From an uncultured Bacilli bacterium (GTDB lineage: Bacteria > Bacillota_I > Bacilli_A > RF39 > UBA660), in contig CAKPFG010000004.1 of the NCBI GenBank assembly GCA_934153675.1, positions 1-64,000 on the forward strand: DNA of 64,000 nt, read 5' to 3'. Under the pieces are notes generated by a model, which worked only from the letters and a program-made list of their open reading frames with translations, was not told the origin of the DNA and did not search any database. Positions 43,686 through 52,772 of the stretch are shown piece after piece. How positions within the stretch are numbered: position 1 is the stretch's first letter; each line of letters starts with the position of its first letter. A program made the position numbers and the translations under genes.

Positions 43686-44519
43686 ATGCTAAAAGGAAAA
43701 ATAATAAAGCAAATTAGTAATGATTATACTGTTAAAGTTTTAGATAAAAAGTATATATGTAAAGCTAGAGGAAAGTTTCGTAAGTTAGGCATTACACCAC
43801 TTGTTGGTGATAATGCTTTAATTGACGAAGTTAATAATTATATATTGGAACTTGATGAAAGAAAAAATGAACTTGTTAGACCATCTATATGTAATTTAGA
43901 TCAAGCTTGTATTGTTATGAGTAATAAAATACCTGTTTTTTCTTTAGAATTGCTTGATAAATTATTAAATGTTATTGAATATAATAATATAAAGCCTATT
44001 ATATATGTATCTAAAATGGATTTATTATCTAAACAAGAAAAGAATAATTTAAATAGTATTTTATCTTATTATAAAAAAATCGGTTACTCTGTTTATACTG
44101 ATTTAAAGATAAAAGAAGTATTTAAAAATAATGTTACTGTTTTTGTTGGACAAAGTGGTGCTGGTAAATCTACTTTACTTAATAAACTTGATAGTAATTT
44201 AAATCTTTTAACGGGGGAATGTTCTAAAGCTTTAGGACGTGGAAAACATACAACTAGGCACGTTGAATTAATAGAAACAATGTCTGGTTTAATTGCTGAT
44301 ACACCGGGCTTTTCTAAAATAGCTTTTATTAATATGTCTAAAGAGGATATAAGGGATAATTTTATAGAGTTTAATAACTATAAAGAAAAATGTGAATATA
44401 GAAATTGTATGCATATAAAAGAGGATAATTGTGAGATAAAAAAACAAGTTAATAGTGGGAATATATTAGAATCACGCTATTTGAATTACTTAAAATTTGT
44501 AAAAGGGGAGATTAAATGA
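43686..44519 (+). CDS. rsgA: Small-subunit ribosome biogenesis GTPase RsgA
   Basis: A circularly permuted GTPase that checks the 30S decoding centre. An N-terminal OB fold (LKGKIIKQISNDYTVKVL), then permuted G motifs: G4-like YVSKMDLL, G1 GQSGAGKSTLLNKL, G3 DTPGF. The zinc site is in CEYRNCMHIKEDNCEIK. The usual NKxD is SKMD here, which occurs in other RsgA. The start is 43686 (MLKGKIIKQ), 1 bp after the kinase stop; an in-frame ATG at 43674 sits too close to AGGGA. It overlaps rpe by 4 bp. Confidence 0.92.
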   Translation: MLKGKIIKQISNDYTVKVLDKKYICKARGKFRKLGITPLVGDNALIDEVNNYILELDERKNELVRPSICNLDQACIVMSNKIPVFSLELLDKLLNVIEYNNIKPIIYVSKMDLLSKQEKNNLNSILSYYKKIGYSVYTDLKIKEVFKNNVTVFVGQSGAGKSTLLNKLDSNLNLLTGECSKALGRGKHTTRHVELIETMSGLIADTPGFSKIAFINMSKEDIRDNFIEFNNYKEKCEYRNCMHIKEDNCEIKKQVNSGNILESRYLNYLKFVKGEIK

Positions 44520-45154
44520 TATCAACATCAATATTATCAATTAAAGATAATTTGGAAAGTAACATTAAAAAATTAGACCAAACTAAAACTGATTTTTTGC
44601 ATGTAGATATAATGGATGGTGTGTTTGTTAAAAATAATACTTGTAATTATGATGTATATGAGGGTTTGCTTAGTAATTTGAATACACCTCTTGATATACA
44701 TTTAATGGTGAAGGATGTAAAATATTATGTTGATTTATATTCTAAATTAAACCCACTGTTAATTACGTTTCATTATGAAGCTTTATCTAATCATTTAGAA
44801 ATTATTGATTATATAAAATCATATGGAATAAAGGTTGGCATGGCAATTAATCCAGATACAAAAATAGAAAAAATAACTAGTTTACTACCATATATTGATT
44901 TGATACTTGTTATGAGTGTTGAACCTGGTTATGGTGGACAAGAATTTATTTATGATAGTTATGTAAAAATTAATGAGCTTGATAAAATAAGATTAACAAA
45001 AAATTATGCATATTTGATTGAAGTAGATGGTGGAATTAATGATGTTACATCAAAATTATGTAAAAATGCTGACATCTTGGTTGTTGGAAGTTTTATAACA
45101 GAAAGTTTAGACTATCAAGGTCAAATAGAAAAAATAAATAAAATGCTTGATTAA
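44516..45154 (+). CDS. rpe: Ribulose-phosphate 3-epimerase
   Basis: Interconverts ribulose-5-phosphate and xylulose-5-phosphate in the pentose phosphate pathway. A 212-residue TIM barrel with ISTSILS, FLHVDIMDGVFVKN, DIHLMVKD, ITFHYEA, GMAINPDT, VMSVEPGYGGQEFI and EVDGGIND. All metal and catalytic His/Asp residues (H/D in HVDIMDG, H in DIHLMV, D in EVDGG) are present. It ends the rlmN-prpC-prkC-rsgA-rpe operon, the Bacillus order. Confidence 0.95.
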   Translation: MISTSILSIKDNLESNIKKLDQTKTDFLHVDIMDGVFVKNNTCNYDVYEGLLSNLNTPLDIHLMVKDVKYYVDLYSKLNPLLITFHYEALSNHLEIIDYIKSYGIKVGMAINPDTKIEKITSLLPYIDLILVMSVEPGYGGQEFIYDSYVKINELDKIRLTKNYAYLIEVDGGINDVTSKLCKNADILVVGSFITESLDYQGQIEKINKMLD

Positions 45155-45197
45155 ATAAGGTATTTATTATATACTATATAAATGTTGGAGGTTAATT

Positions 45198-46454
45198 ATG
45201 AAAAATAAGAATTTTAAAGAAATATCTATAAAAATAGAAGGAAAAGAATGGACTGATGCTTTAGATAAGGCATTTGTTAAAATAAATGCTAAAAGAACAA
45301 TAGATGGTTTTAGAAAGGGAAAAGCTCCTAAAAATGTTTTTATAAAAAAATATGGTATAGAATCATTATTTTTAGAAGCTTCAAATCTTTGTGTAGATAA
45401 TGCTTATAAAAAGATGATTGAAGAAAATTCTAAATTAGAAATAGCTGCACAACCAGTTCTTGATATTAAAAGTATTGATGACAAGCATATCGAATATGTA
45501 TTTACTTTAACATTAAAACCAGAAGTTAAACTTGGTGAATATAAAAATTTACCAGTGAAAAAAGAAACGGTTAAGGTTAGTAAAAAAGAAATAGAAGAAG
45601 CTATTGATAATATGCGTGAAGAATATAAAGAAAATATTGTCAAAAATGGAAAAATAGAAAAAAATGATATTGCTGTTATAGATTTTGAAGGCTTTAAAGA
45701 TGGTGTTGCTTTTGAAGGTGGTAAAGGAGAAAATTACTCACTTACTATTGGATCAAATACCTTTATTCCTGGATTTGAAGAACAATTAATTGGTCTTTCA
45801 GCTGGTGATAAAAAGGATATCGAATTATCATTTCCAGATGATTATCACGTAGAGGATTTAAAAGGTCAACCTGTTGTATTTAAAGTAAATATAAATGAGG
45901 TAAAACAAGTAAAATTACCAGAGCTTGATAAAGATTTCTTTGATGATTTAGGAATGGAAGGAATTGATTCAAAGGAAAGTCTAGAAAAACAAGTAAAAGA
46001 AAACATTAAAGCAAGAAAAGAGAGCGAAGCTGAAGAAAAATATACTGATTTATTATTATCTACTATTTCTGAAAAAACAGAAATTGATGTTCCTGAGACT
46101 ATGATTAATGAAGAAGTTGATCATATGATAGAACATTTTAAACAACATATTTCTATGCAAGGAATTACAATAGAACAATTTTATCAATTAACTAATTCTA
46201 ATGAAGAAAAATTAAAAGAACAATATAAAGACGAAGCTTTAAAGCGAATCAGATATCGTTTAATTCTTGAAGAAATTATTAAGAAGGAAAAAATTGAAGT
46301 ATCTGATGAGGAAGTTGAGGCTAAAATTGACGAATTAGCTAAAAAGTATAATATGACGAAGGATGAAGTAAAAAAGGAATATAATAATAATTTAGAATAT
46401 ATTGCTTATGATTTAAAAGTGAAACGTGCATTTGAAATTATAAAGGGTGAGTAG
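45198..46454 (+). CDS. tig: Trigger factor
   Basis: A ribosome-associated chaperone and peptidyl-prolyl isomerase. The ribosome-binding signature TIDGFRKGKAPKNVFIKKYG is at ~residues 33-53; the FKBP-like PPIase domain is central (DIAVIDFEGFKDGVAFEGGKG, PGFEEQLIGLSAGD); the helical chaperone domain fills the C-terminal half. At 418 residues it is complete, with an N-terminus about 5-10 residues shorter than in Bacillus. GGAGG precedes the ATG. The stop TAG lies in the loop of its terminator. Confidence 0.95.
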   Translation: MKNKNFKEISIKIEGKEWTDALDKAFVKINAKRTIDGFRKGKAPKNVFIKKYGIESLFLEASNLCVDNAYKKMIEENSKLEIAAQPVLDIKSIDDKHIEYVFTLTLKPEVKLGEYKNLPVKKETVKVSKKEIEEAIDNMREEYKENIVKNGKIEKNDIAVIDFEGFKDGVAFEGGKGENYSLTIGSNTFIPGFEEQLIGLSAGDKKDIELSFPDDYHVEDLKGQPVVFKVNINEVKQVKLPELDKDFFDDLGMEGIDSKESLEKQVKENIKARKESEAEEKYTDLLLSTISEKTEIDVPETMINEEVDHMIEHFKQHISMQGITIEQFYQLTNSNEEKLKEQYKDEALKRIRYRLILEEIIKKEKIEVSDEEVEAKIDELAKKYNMTKDEVKKEYNNNLEYIAYDLKVKRAFEIIKGE

Positions 46455-46469
46455 TCACTCTTTTTTTTT
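46443..46469 (+). terminator. Terminator over the tig stop codon
   Basis: AAGGGTGA (46443-46450) and TCACTCTT (46455-46462) enclose the stop TAG in a 4-base loop; a run of T follows. Confidence 0.75.
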
Positions 46470-46482
46470 AAAATTATACATA

Positions 46483-46509
46483 AAAAAAGATATATTAATT
46501 TCTATATCT
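46483..46509 (-). terminator. Terminator over the rodA stop codon
   Basis: On the minus strand AGATATA and TATATCT pair around the TAA stop, followed by TTTTTTT. Confidence 0.7.
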
Positions 46510-47622
46510 TAAAGATTCATTTGATATGTTAAATATGATTCCCATCATAATCATATAACTCATTAAACTAGAACCACCATAACTTATAAATGGGAGGGTA
46601 ATGCCTGTTATAGGCATTATACCAAGTGTCATTCCAATGTTTTGAAATTGTTGATATAAAAGCATTCCTATAATGCCACCAATTATATATTTGTTAATAT
46701 TTTTTTGACTATTAATGGCAGTTAAAATTAGTTTAATATCAAAATAAACGATTATAATAAGTAGTAACATAGAACCGAAAAGTCCAAAATTACTTGCAAA
46801 TACTGCGAATATGAAATCGGTTTGAGGTTCAGGAAAATAAATTGGCGTATGATTAAATCCATTACCAAATAATCCACCTGATGAAATAGCAGTCATTCCG
46901 TTTTCTAACTGATATCCAGAACCACTAGACCAGTCTAAAAGTCTATCAATACGTAGGAAAAAGGATGTTCCAAATATATTAATAAATAAGTCTTTATTAA
47001 AAAAATAAATAGATAAAAGAAGTGAAATAGCTATTGCTATTATTCCAATAATAATTAAAAACCAGCGATATCTAAAACCAGAAATAAAAAGCATTACAAA
47101 TGTGATTAATAAATATATTAATACAACTCCAGTATCTGGTTCTAAAAATGTTAAAAACGAAGGTATAGCTACTATAATTAATACTTTTATCAAAAATTTG
47201 ATTTCTTCCATTGCAGTAGGATTATTATTTTCTTGATGAAACTTATCAATCATTTTTGCTAGCATAATAATTAAAATTATTTTCATAAATTCACTAGGTT
47301 GAAAATTACCAATTCCAGGAAGAACAAACCAACATTTAGCTTCATTAATGGTGGCTCCAAATATTAATACTAAAAATAATAATATAATACCAATAATATA
47401 TAAAATATTAATTTTTTTGAGTATTGCATTGTTACCTATAAACATAATTAAATAGGCTATTATAAAACCAATTCCATACCATAATATTTGTTTGATATAT
47501 AAATTTTGCATATCACTTTTAAGTAGATTTTGAGCACTATATATAGTAATTACACTTATTATTGCAAATACAATTAAGCTTACAATTAAACCTCTATCTA
47601 CTTTGTATTTAGAAATTTTCAT
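46495..47622 (-). CDS. SEDS-family peptidoglycan polymerase RodA (FtsW/RodA)
   Basis: A 375-residue membrane glycosyltransferase (about 10 helices) that polymerises lipid II. Typical SEDS features: FQPSEFMKIILIIMLAK, FLEPDTGVVLIYLLITF (catalytic Asp in EPDTG), the large outside loop with FGNGFNHTPIYFPEPQTDFIFAVFASNFG and the end GITLPFISYGGSSLMSYMIMMGI. The loop motif PEPQTDFIF and the absence of a division cluster fit RodA better than FtsW. It is transcribed convergently with tig. Confidence 0.88.
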   Translation of the reverse strand: MKISKYKVDRGLIVSLIVFAIISVITIYSAQNLLKSDMQNLYIKQILWYGIGFIIAYLIMFIGNNAILKKINILYIIGIILLFLVLIFGATINEAKCWFVLPGIGNFQPSEFMKIILIIMLAKMIDKFHQENNNPTAMEEIKFLIKVLIIVAIPSFLTFLEPDTGVVLIYLLITFVMLFISGFRYRWFLIIIGIIAIAISLLLSIYFFNKDLFINIFGTSFFLRIDRLLDWSSGSGYQLENGMTAISSGGLFGNGFNHTPIYFPEPQTDFIFAVFASNFGLFGSMLLLIIIVYFDIKLILTAINSQKNINKYIIGGIIGMLLYQQFQNIGMTLGIMPITGITLPFISYGGSSLMSYMIMMGIIFNISNESLRYRN

Positions 47623-47726
47623 TTAATCACCATTAATATAATACATCATTAAATTAATTTATTCAACTATATAACTTTAATTTTACTTTTTTTTTAATTT
47701 ATAGTATAATTTTATAGGTGATTGAA

Positions 47727-48041
47727 ATGGAATATTTAAAATATATAATAATTGCTGTTATTTTAGTAGTAATTGCTATTGCTATTATTCGTTCAAAGAA
47801 AAAAGATTTTACCCTTGATGCTAATAAATTAATTCAAAATTTAGGTGGTAAGGATAATGTTATTAATTATGAGGTAAATAAATCGAGATTTATAGTAACT
47901 TTAAAAGATATAAAAAAAGCAGATAAACTAGCTATTCAAAAAATGGGAGCAAGAGGAATACTAGAGGTAGATAATCAGTTAAAAATAGTTTTGGGCTCTG
48001 GTGCAAATAAAATTGTAAAATGTATTAATGATTTAAAATGA
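47727..48041 (+). CDS. Membrane-anchored degenerate PTS EIIB-like protein
   Basis: A 104-residue protein: an N-terminal membrane helix (residues ~4-21) then a domain with the shape of glucose-family EIIB (DANKLIQNLGGKDNVINYEVNKSRFIVTLKD, KMGARGILEVDNQLKIVLGSGANKIVKCI). The motif that normally carries the phosphorylated Cys (C-x-T-R-L-R) reads NKSRFIV, so it cannot take part in phosphotransfer. A regulatory or structural use is possible. The start ATG 47727 has GGTGAT 4 nt upstream; TATAAT at 47705-47710 ends 16 nt before it. It is monocistronic. Confidence 0.65.
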   Translation: MEYLKYIIIAVILVVIAIAIIRSKKKDFTLDANKLIQNLGGKDNVINYEVNKSRFIVTLKDIKKADKLAIQKMGARGILEVDNQLKIVLGSGANKIVKCINDLK

Positions 48042-48131
48042 AACAATAAATATTTGTTTTATTTTTTTATAATTTGTCAAAATTCGACAAAATTTGACAA
48101 ACAAATATAATATAATAATTTTGGTGATTTG

Positions 48132-49385
48132 ATGAATATGTTTAGTACTTTGTTGTTTGATTTAATTTTTATATTATTTCCATTTTTAATATATATATTA
48201 TTTTTAGCATCTAATAATAGTATTTCTAATAAAACAAAAAAATTTCTATTTGATGTGTTGTTAATGTCTGCTTTATATATAGTATATAAGTATAGTTTAG
48301 ACGATTATATAATTTTAAATTTTTTAATTCTTAATAGTTTGATATTAATTGCTTATTTAAAAAACAGAGTATTGTGTGCTAATTTAATTGCAGTTTTGTT
48401 AATAATATGTTATAAAACCAATTTTAATTATATTATTTTTATGTTAATTCCATATGTGTTTTTATATCTTTTTTATAAATTATATCAAAATAATAAGGTA
48501 AGTGATTTTTTATTTATTGATTTATTTTTATTTACACAATATTTATTTTTAATTTTATGGCTTATTTTCTTTAATGAAAAATTATATTTTGATTTAACAT
48601 TTATTAATACTATACTTATTATGGTATTTAATTATATAATTATTCATATTATATACCTAATTTATAATTTGGGAGAAAATATTATTAAATGTAACGTTAA
48701 TTATAATGCGCTAAAGCATGATTGCCATATAAAAATGTCTTTATTCAAAATAACACATGAAATTAAAAATCCAATTGCTGTTATTAAAGCTTATTTAGAT
48801 ATGATGGATGTAAAAAATAGTAAACAAGTTGAAAAATATATACCCATTATACAAGGGGAGATTAATAGATTGTTGAATTTATTACAAGATTTTTTACTGG
48901 TTAATAAATCAAATATTACTTTTGATCTTATGGATATGAATATGCTTCTTGAGGATGTTGTAAAAAAACAACTGCCTCTTTTAAAAAGTAAAAATATTAA
49001 ATTTGAAAATGATTTAATAGATGATGAAATATACATAAATGGAGATTATAATAGACTTAGTCAGGTAATAATTAATATTGTAAAAAATAGTATAGAGGCT
49101 ATAGATAAAAATAAAAAAGGAGTAATAAAAATTAAGAATAGTATAAAAAATAATGTTTTGAATATTATTATAGAGGATAATGGAACCGGCATTAGTAAAA
49201 AAAATCTTTTGAAAATAAAAGAACCATTTTATACTACAAAAATAAAAGGTACTGGACTTGGTGTTTCATTATCAGATGAAATAATAAAAGCACATAAGGG
49301 ATTATTAAAATATGAATCGACTGAAGGTGTTGGTACTAAAGTTATTATTAAATTACCATTATATGGAAAGGAAGATTTATGTTAA
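48132..49385 (+). CDS. Sensor histidine kinase, KinB-like
   Basis: A 417-residue membrane kinase. The N-terminal half holds about six helices with very short loops and no sensor domain. The cytoplasmic part has the H-box (FKITHEIKNPIAVIKAYLDMM), N-box (INIVKNSIEAID), G1 (EDNGTGIS), F (EPFYTTK) and G2 (GTGLGVSLS). This build, and the HEIKNP(I/L) form of the H-box, resembles sporulation kinase KinB. No response regulator gene is adjacent, as expected for a phosphorelay kinase. GGTGAT lies 3 nt before TTG-ATG; ATG 48132 is chosen. It overlaps the next gene by 7 bp. Confidence 0.82.
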   Translation: MNMFSTLLFDLIFILFPFLIYILFLASNNSISNKTKKFLFDVLLMSALYIVYKYSLDDYIILNFLILNSLILIAYLKNRVLCANLIAVLLIICYKTNFNYIIFMLIPYVFLYLFYKLYQNNKVSDFLFIDLFLFTQYLFLILWLIFFNEKLYFDLTFINTILIMVFNYIIIHIIYLIYNLGENIIKCNVNYNALKHDCHIKMSLFKITHEIKNPIAVIKAYLDMMDVKNSKQVEKYIPIIQGEINRLLNLLQDFLLVNKSNITFDLMDMNMLLEDVVKKQLPLLKSKNIKFENDLIDDEIYINGDYNRLSQVIINIVKNSIEAIDKNKKGVIKIKNSIKNNVLNIIIEDNGTGISKKNLLKIKEPFYTTKIKGTGLGVSLSDEIIKAHKGLLKYESTEGVGTKVIIKLPLYGKEDLC

Positions 49386-50179
49386 AAACTAAGTGTATTC
49401 CGTTTTATGCGGATAATAATAGTAGTAATTTACCCTTTTATTTGTTACAGGATGCAAGAGGAAATGATGTAATTTATATAAATGATAAAAATATGATATA
49501 TACAAATTCCAAAAATATTACTTTATATGAACAAATGGATATGTATACTAAATGTTTAAATCAGGGAATATGTTATTTTTATAGAATAGATAAAAATATA
49601 AGGGTTTTGAAAAAACATATAAATAAAGATATTTATTGGTATTTATTAAACGGTAATGATCAATTAGGCATATATAAAACTAAATTTGATAATTTAGAAA
49701 ATGTTAATATTTATTTTAATGATAAGTATTTTTGCCTTACTAGCATGGAATATGGTGAGTATGTACCTGAAGTAGTTGCAGGATATGATATAAAAAATAA
49801 AAAACTTTTTGATTGTGAAGATTATCAAACAGGGAATTATCTTTATAAATCTCTAGTTGAGGTTAGAAGATGTAGATATGATTGTATATGTTCAATATTA
49901 AAAAAAGAAATTTTAATTGATGACGAGGAAAGATTATTTAGTTTTTTAAGTTTTATATTAAATAAGAAAATAACTAAAGAAAATTATATGGATAATATTG
50001 ATAAGGCACGTTTTTATGTGTTAAAAAAATATCCAAAATTAATTAATTTAAAAATAGAAAAAGATAAGTTAAAAGAGCAAAATAAGTTATTTGGAATTAA
50101 TCATTTTTACTTTAATAGATTAGAAAACGATATACCTGAATTAAAATATAAACAAAATAAGACATATGTAAAAGCATAA
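49379..50179 (+). CDS. Uncharacterised protein coupled to the KinB-like kinase
   Basis: A 266-residue soluble protein not recognised. It starts inside the end of the kinase gene (7-bp overlap), so the two are cotranslated. The sequence starts MLKTKCIPFYADNN and has a beta-rich first half with repeated Tyr/Asn (YINDKNMIYTNSKN, YWYLLNGNDQLGIYKT) and a helical second half (EERLFSFLSFILNKK, FYVLKKYPKLINLKIEKDKLK). It has several Cys (IPFY..C pairs such as CRYDCIC) but no standard metal motif. A role in signalling with the kinase is a guess from position. Confidence 0.5.
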   Translation: MLKTKCIPFYADNNSSNLPFYLLQDARGNDVIYINDKNMIYTNSKNITLYEQMDMYTKCLNQGICYFYRIDKNIRVLKKHINKDIYWYLLNGNDQLGIYKTKFDNLENVNIYFNDKYFCLTSMEYGEYVPEVVAGYDIKNKKLFDCEDYQTGNYLYKSLVEVRRCRYDCICSILKKEILIDDEERLFSFLSFILNKKITKENYMDNIDKARFYVLKKYPKLINLKIEKDKLKEQNKLFGINHFYFNRLENDIPELKYKQNKTYVKA

Positions 50180-50253
50180 GTTTTGTTTTTTTTTGCTTAT
50201 TAATAGTCTTGCTAAAAAATAGTAAATATGATATTATCTTTTAGGAAAGAGAC

Positions 50254-51669
50254 GTGGTTTTTATGATGCCTAGTTTAAAGGAAGCAAAAAAAAGAACAAG
50301 AAATGCAGTTAACAATTATAGATATATAAAAGATAGTATTTATTCTTCAATTGGGAAAAATAAAAAATATTATATAAAAACATATGGTTGTCAAATGAAT
50401 GAGCATGATAGTGAAAATATTAAAGCTTTGCTTGAGGAAATGGGTTTTAGTGAAACTCTTGATATGGAAAACGCTGATTTAATTTTATTAAATACGTGTG
50501 CTATAAGGGAAAATGCTCATAATAAAGTATTTGGCTTTTTGGGTCGTGTTAAACATTTAAAAGAAACTAAAAAGGATATTATTACTGGTATTTGTGGTTG
50601 TATGGCTCAGGAAGAAAATGTTGTGAATGAAATTAAAAATAAGTATAAATGGGTAGATATTGTATTTGGAACGCATAATATTTCTAATTTACCGGAGATA
50701 TTAAAAAATAGTATTGAAAATCATAGACAAAATATATGTGTTTTATCTGTTGAAGGTGATATAGTTGAAGATATACCGGTAAAAAGGAACTCAAAGTATA
50801 AGGCTTTTGTTAATATTATGTATGGGTGTGATAAATTTTGTACTTATTGTATTGTTCCTTATACTAGGGGTAAACAACGTAGTCGTAATCCAAGGGATAT
50901 AATTAAAGAGGTAGAAAATCTTGTTCATGATGGATATAAAGAGGTTACTCTTTTAGGTCAAAATGTTAATGCTTATGGTAAAGATCTTAATCTTAATTAT
51001 TATTTAGGTGATTTACTTAAGGATGTTGCTTTAACCTCTATACCTAGAGTTCGTTTTTTAACAAGTCATCCTTGGGATTTTACTGATGAGATGATTGATG
51101 TTATCAAAAAATATGATAACATAATGCCTTATATTCATCTTCCTTTACAAAGTGGATCTGATAGAATATTAAAACTTATGGGTAGACGTTATACGAAGGA
51201 TTCTTATCTACAATTATATAAAAAAATAAAAGGAATACCTAATGTTGCAATTACGACTGATATCATAGTAGGATTCCCGAATGAAACAGAAGATGATTTT
51301 AATGAAACATTATCGGTTGTAGATATTTGTAAATATGATTCGGCTTTTACTTTTATTTTTTCACCCAGAGAAGGAACACCAGCTGCTTTGATGGAGGATA
51401 ATGTTGGTTTTGATGTAAAAAGTTCAAGATTACATAAATTAAATGAGAAAATAAATTATTATGCTAATTTGAATAATCAAAAGTATTTAAACAAGGTAGT
51501 TAAAGTTTTAATAGAAGGTAATTCTAATAAAGAAGGTTATTTAATGGGATATACAGATACTATGAAACTTGTTAATGTAAAAAATGTAAGAAATTGTATT
51601 GGGGAGATTGTTAATGTTAAAATAACAGATGTTAAAACTTGGAGTATGACAGGAAAGATGATAGATTAA
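50254..51669 (+). CDS. miaB: tRNA-2-methylthio-N6-dimethylallyladenosine synthase MiaB
   Basis: A radical SAM methylthiotransferase that thiomethylates i6A37 in tRNA. The N-terminal MTTase domain has YIKTYGCQMNEHDSE, LNTCAIRENA and GCMAQ (three Cys for the auxiliary cluster). The radical SAM site is GCDKFCTYCIVPYTRG, and a C-terminal TRAM domain ends the protein. SHPWDFTDEMID and PYIHLPLQSGSDRIL are typical. About 471 residues. The start is uncertain: GTG 50254 has AGGA 7 nt upstream, ATG 50263 is the alternative. Confidence 0.95.
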   Translation: MVFMMPSLKEAKKRTRNAVNNYRYIKDSIYSSIGKNKKYYIKTYGCQMNEHDSENIKALLEEMGFSETLDMENADLILLNTCAIRENAHNKVFGFLGRVKHLKETKKDIITGICGCMAQEENVVNEIKNKYKWVDIVFGTHNISNLPEILKNSIENHRQNICVLSVEGDIVEDIPVKRNSKYKAFVNIMYGCDKFCTYCIVPYTRGKQRSRNPRDIIKEVENLVHDGYKEVTLLGQNVNAYGKDLNLNYYLGDLLKDVALTSIPRVRFLTSHPWDFTDEMIDVIKKYDNIMPYIHLPLQSGSDRILKLMGRRYTKDSYLQLYKKIKGIPNVAITTDIIVGFPNETEDDFNETLSVVDICKYDSAFTFIFSPREGTPAALMEDNVGFDVKSSRLHKLNEKINYYANLNNQKYLNKVVKVLIEGNSNKEGYLMGYTDTMKLVNVKNVRNCIGEIVNVKITDVKTWSMTGKMID

Positions 51670-51713
51670 GTTCTATTTTCTTTTTTTTTACATAGGTTTA
51701 ATTAGGTGATTTG

Positions 51714-52772
51714 ATGCATACAATTGGTTTTCCTAAAATAGCAAGTTACGATATTCCAGCTTTATATTTATTTAAATCTATCACTAATTATAAAGTAATA
51801 AAACCAGTGATCAATTTAGAAACAATGGAAGAGGGAAGTAAGAATAGTCCTGATTTTGTTTGTGCGCCTTTTAAGTATACTTTAGGTAGTTTAATTAATG
51901 CTTTAAAAAATGGAGCAGATATTTTAATTCAGTTTGGTGGTGGATGTAGATACGGTTATTATGCATCCTTGCAAGAAGAAATATTAAAATCATTAGGATA
52001 TAATTTTAAGATGTATAATTTAATAATAGCAGGTAATAGTGATTTTAAAAGAATTTATAAAATAATGAAGGATATAGATCCAAAAATAAAATTATCTAGG
52101 GTAATAAAATATGGAATTATAGCTTTACGCATGGTGTGTTATATGGATAAAATAGATGATTATATTAGACAAAATATTGGTTTTGAAGTAAAAAAAGGTT
52201 CTTTTATTAAATTAAAAAATTGTATGTTGAATGATTTTTATCATACAAAAGGTTTTTTACATTTGAATAAATTGTATAGAAGATATAAAAAATTATTTAA
52301 AAAAATAAAAGTCAATAAACCTAAAAATCATCTTAAAGTAGGTATTATTGGGGAATTATATACATTAATGGAAGAAAATGCTAATTATGAAATTGAATAT
52401 GAACTTGCTAAAAATAATATAGCTATAAAAAGATTCACTAATGTAACTTATCTTTTGTTAAAAAAACGTAAATTGGTAAAAAAATATTTGAAACGTCTTT
52501 ATAATATTAAGTATAAAATGGGTGCGGATGCCGTTGATAATATTTATCATACTAAATATTTTTGTAAAAAGAAATATGATGGTATTATTCACATTAAATC
52601 AAGTTTTTGTACGCCAGAAATTGGTGCAATGCCAATTATAAATAAAATAGCTAAAGAAAATAATGTGCCAGTAATATTTTTTAGTTTTGATACTAATACA
52701 TCTAAAGTTGGTATGAAAACTAGAATTGAAGCATTTGTAGATATGTTAGAAATGAGGAAATATAATGAATGA
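51714..52772 (+). CDS. 2-hydroxyacyl-CoA dehydratase-like / DUF2229-type protein
   Basis: A 352-residue protein related to the dehydratase component (HgdB-like, COG3580/3581 group). Cysteines that could bind a [4Fe-4S] cluster occur in FVCAPFKYTLGS, FGGGCRYGYYASLQEEIL and SSFCTPEIGAMP. The C-terminal half has GIIGELYTLMEENANYEIE. It overlaps the activase gene by 8 bp; in Clostridia both functions are often fused in one ~1400-residue protein of unknown substrate. The start ATG 51714 follows GGTGAT by 3 nt. The substrate is unknown, and no CoA-transferase or fermentation genes are near. Confidence 0.75.
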   Translation: MHTIGFPKIASYDIPALYLFKSITNYKVIKPVINLETMEEGSKNSPDFVCAPFKYTLGSLINALKNGADILIQFGGGCRYGYYASLQEEILKSLGYNFKMYNLIIAGNSDFKRIYKIMKDIDPKIKLSRVIKYGIIALRMVCYMDKIDDYIRQNIGFEVKKGSFIKLKNCMLNDFYHTKGFLHLNKLYRRYKKLFKKIKVNKPKNHLKVGIIGELYTLMEENANYEIEYELAKNNIAIKRFTNVTYLLLKKRKLVKKYLKRLYNIKYKMGADAVDNIYHTKYFCKKKYDGIIHIKSSFCTPEIGAMPIINKIAKENNVPVIFFSFDTNTSKVGMKTRIEAFVDMLEMRKYNE

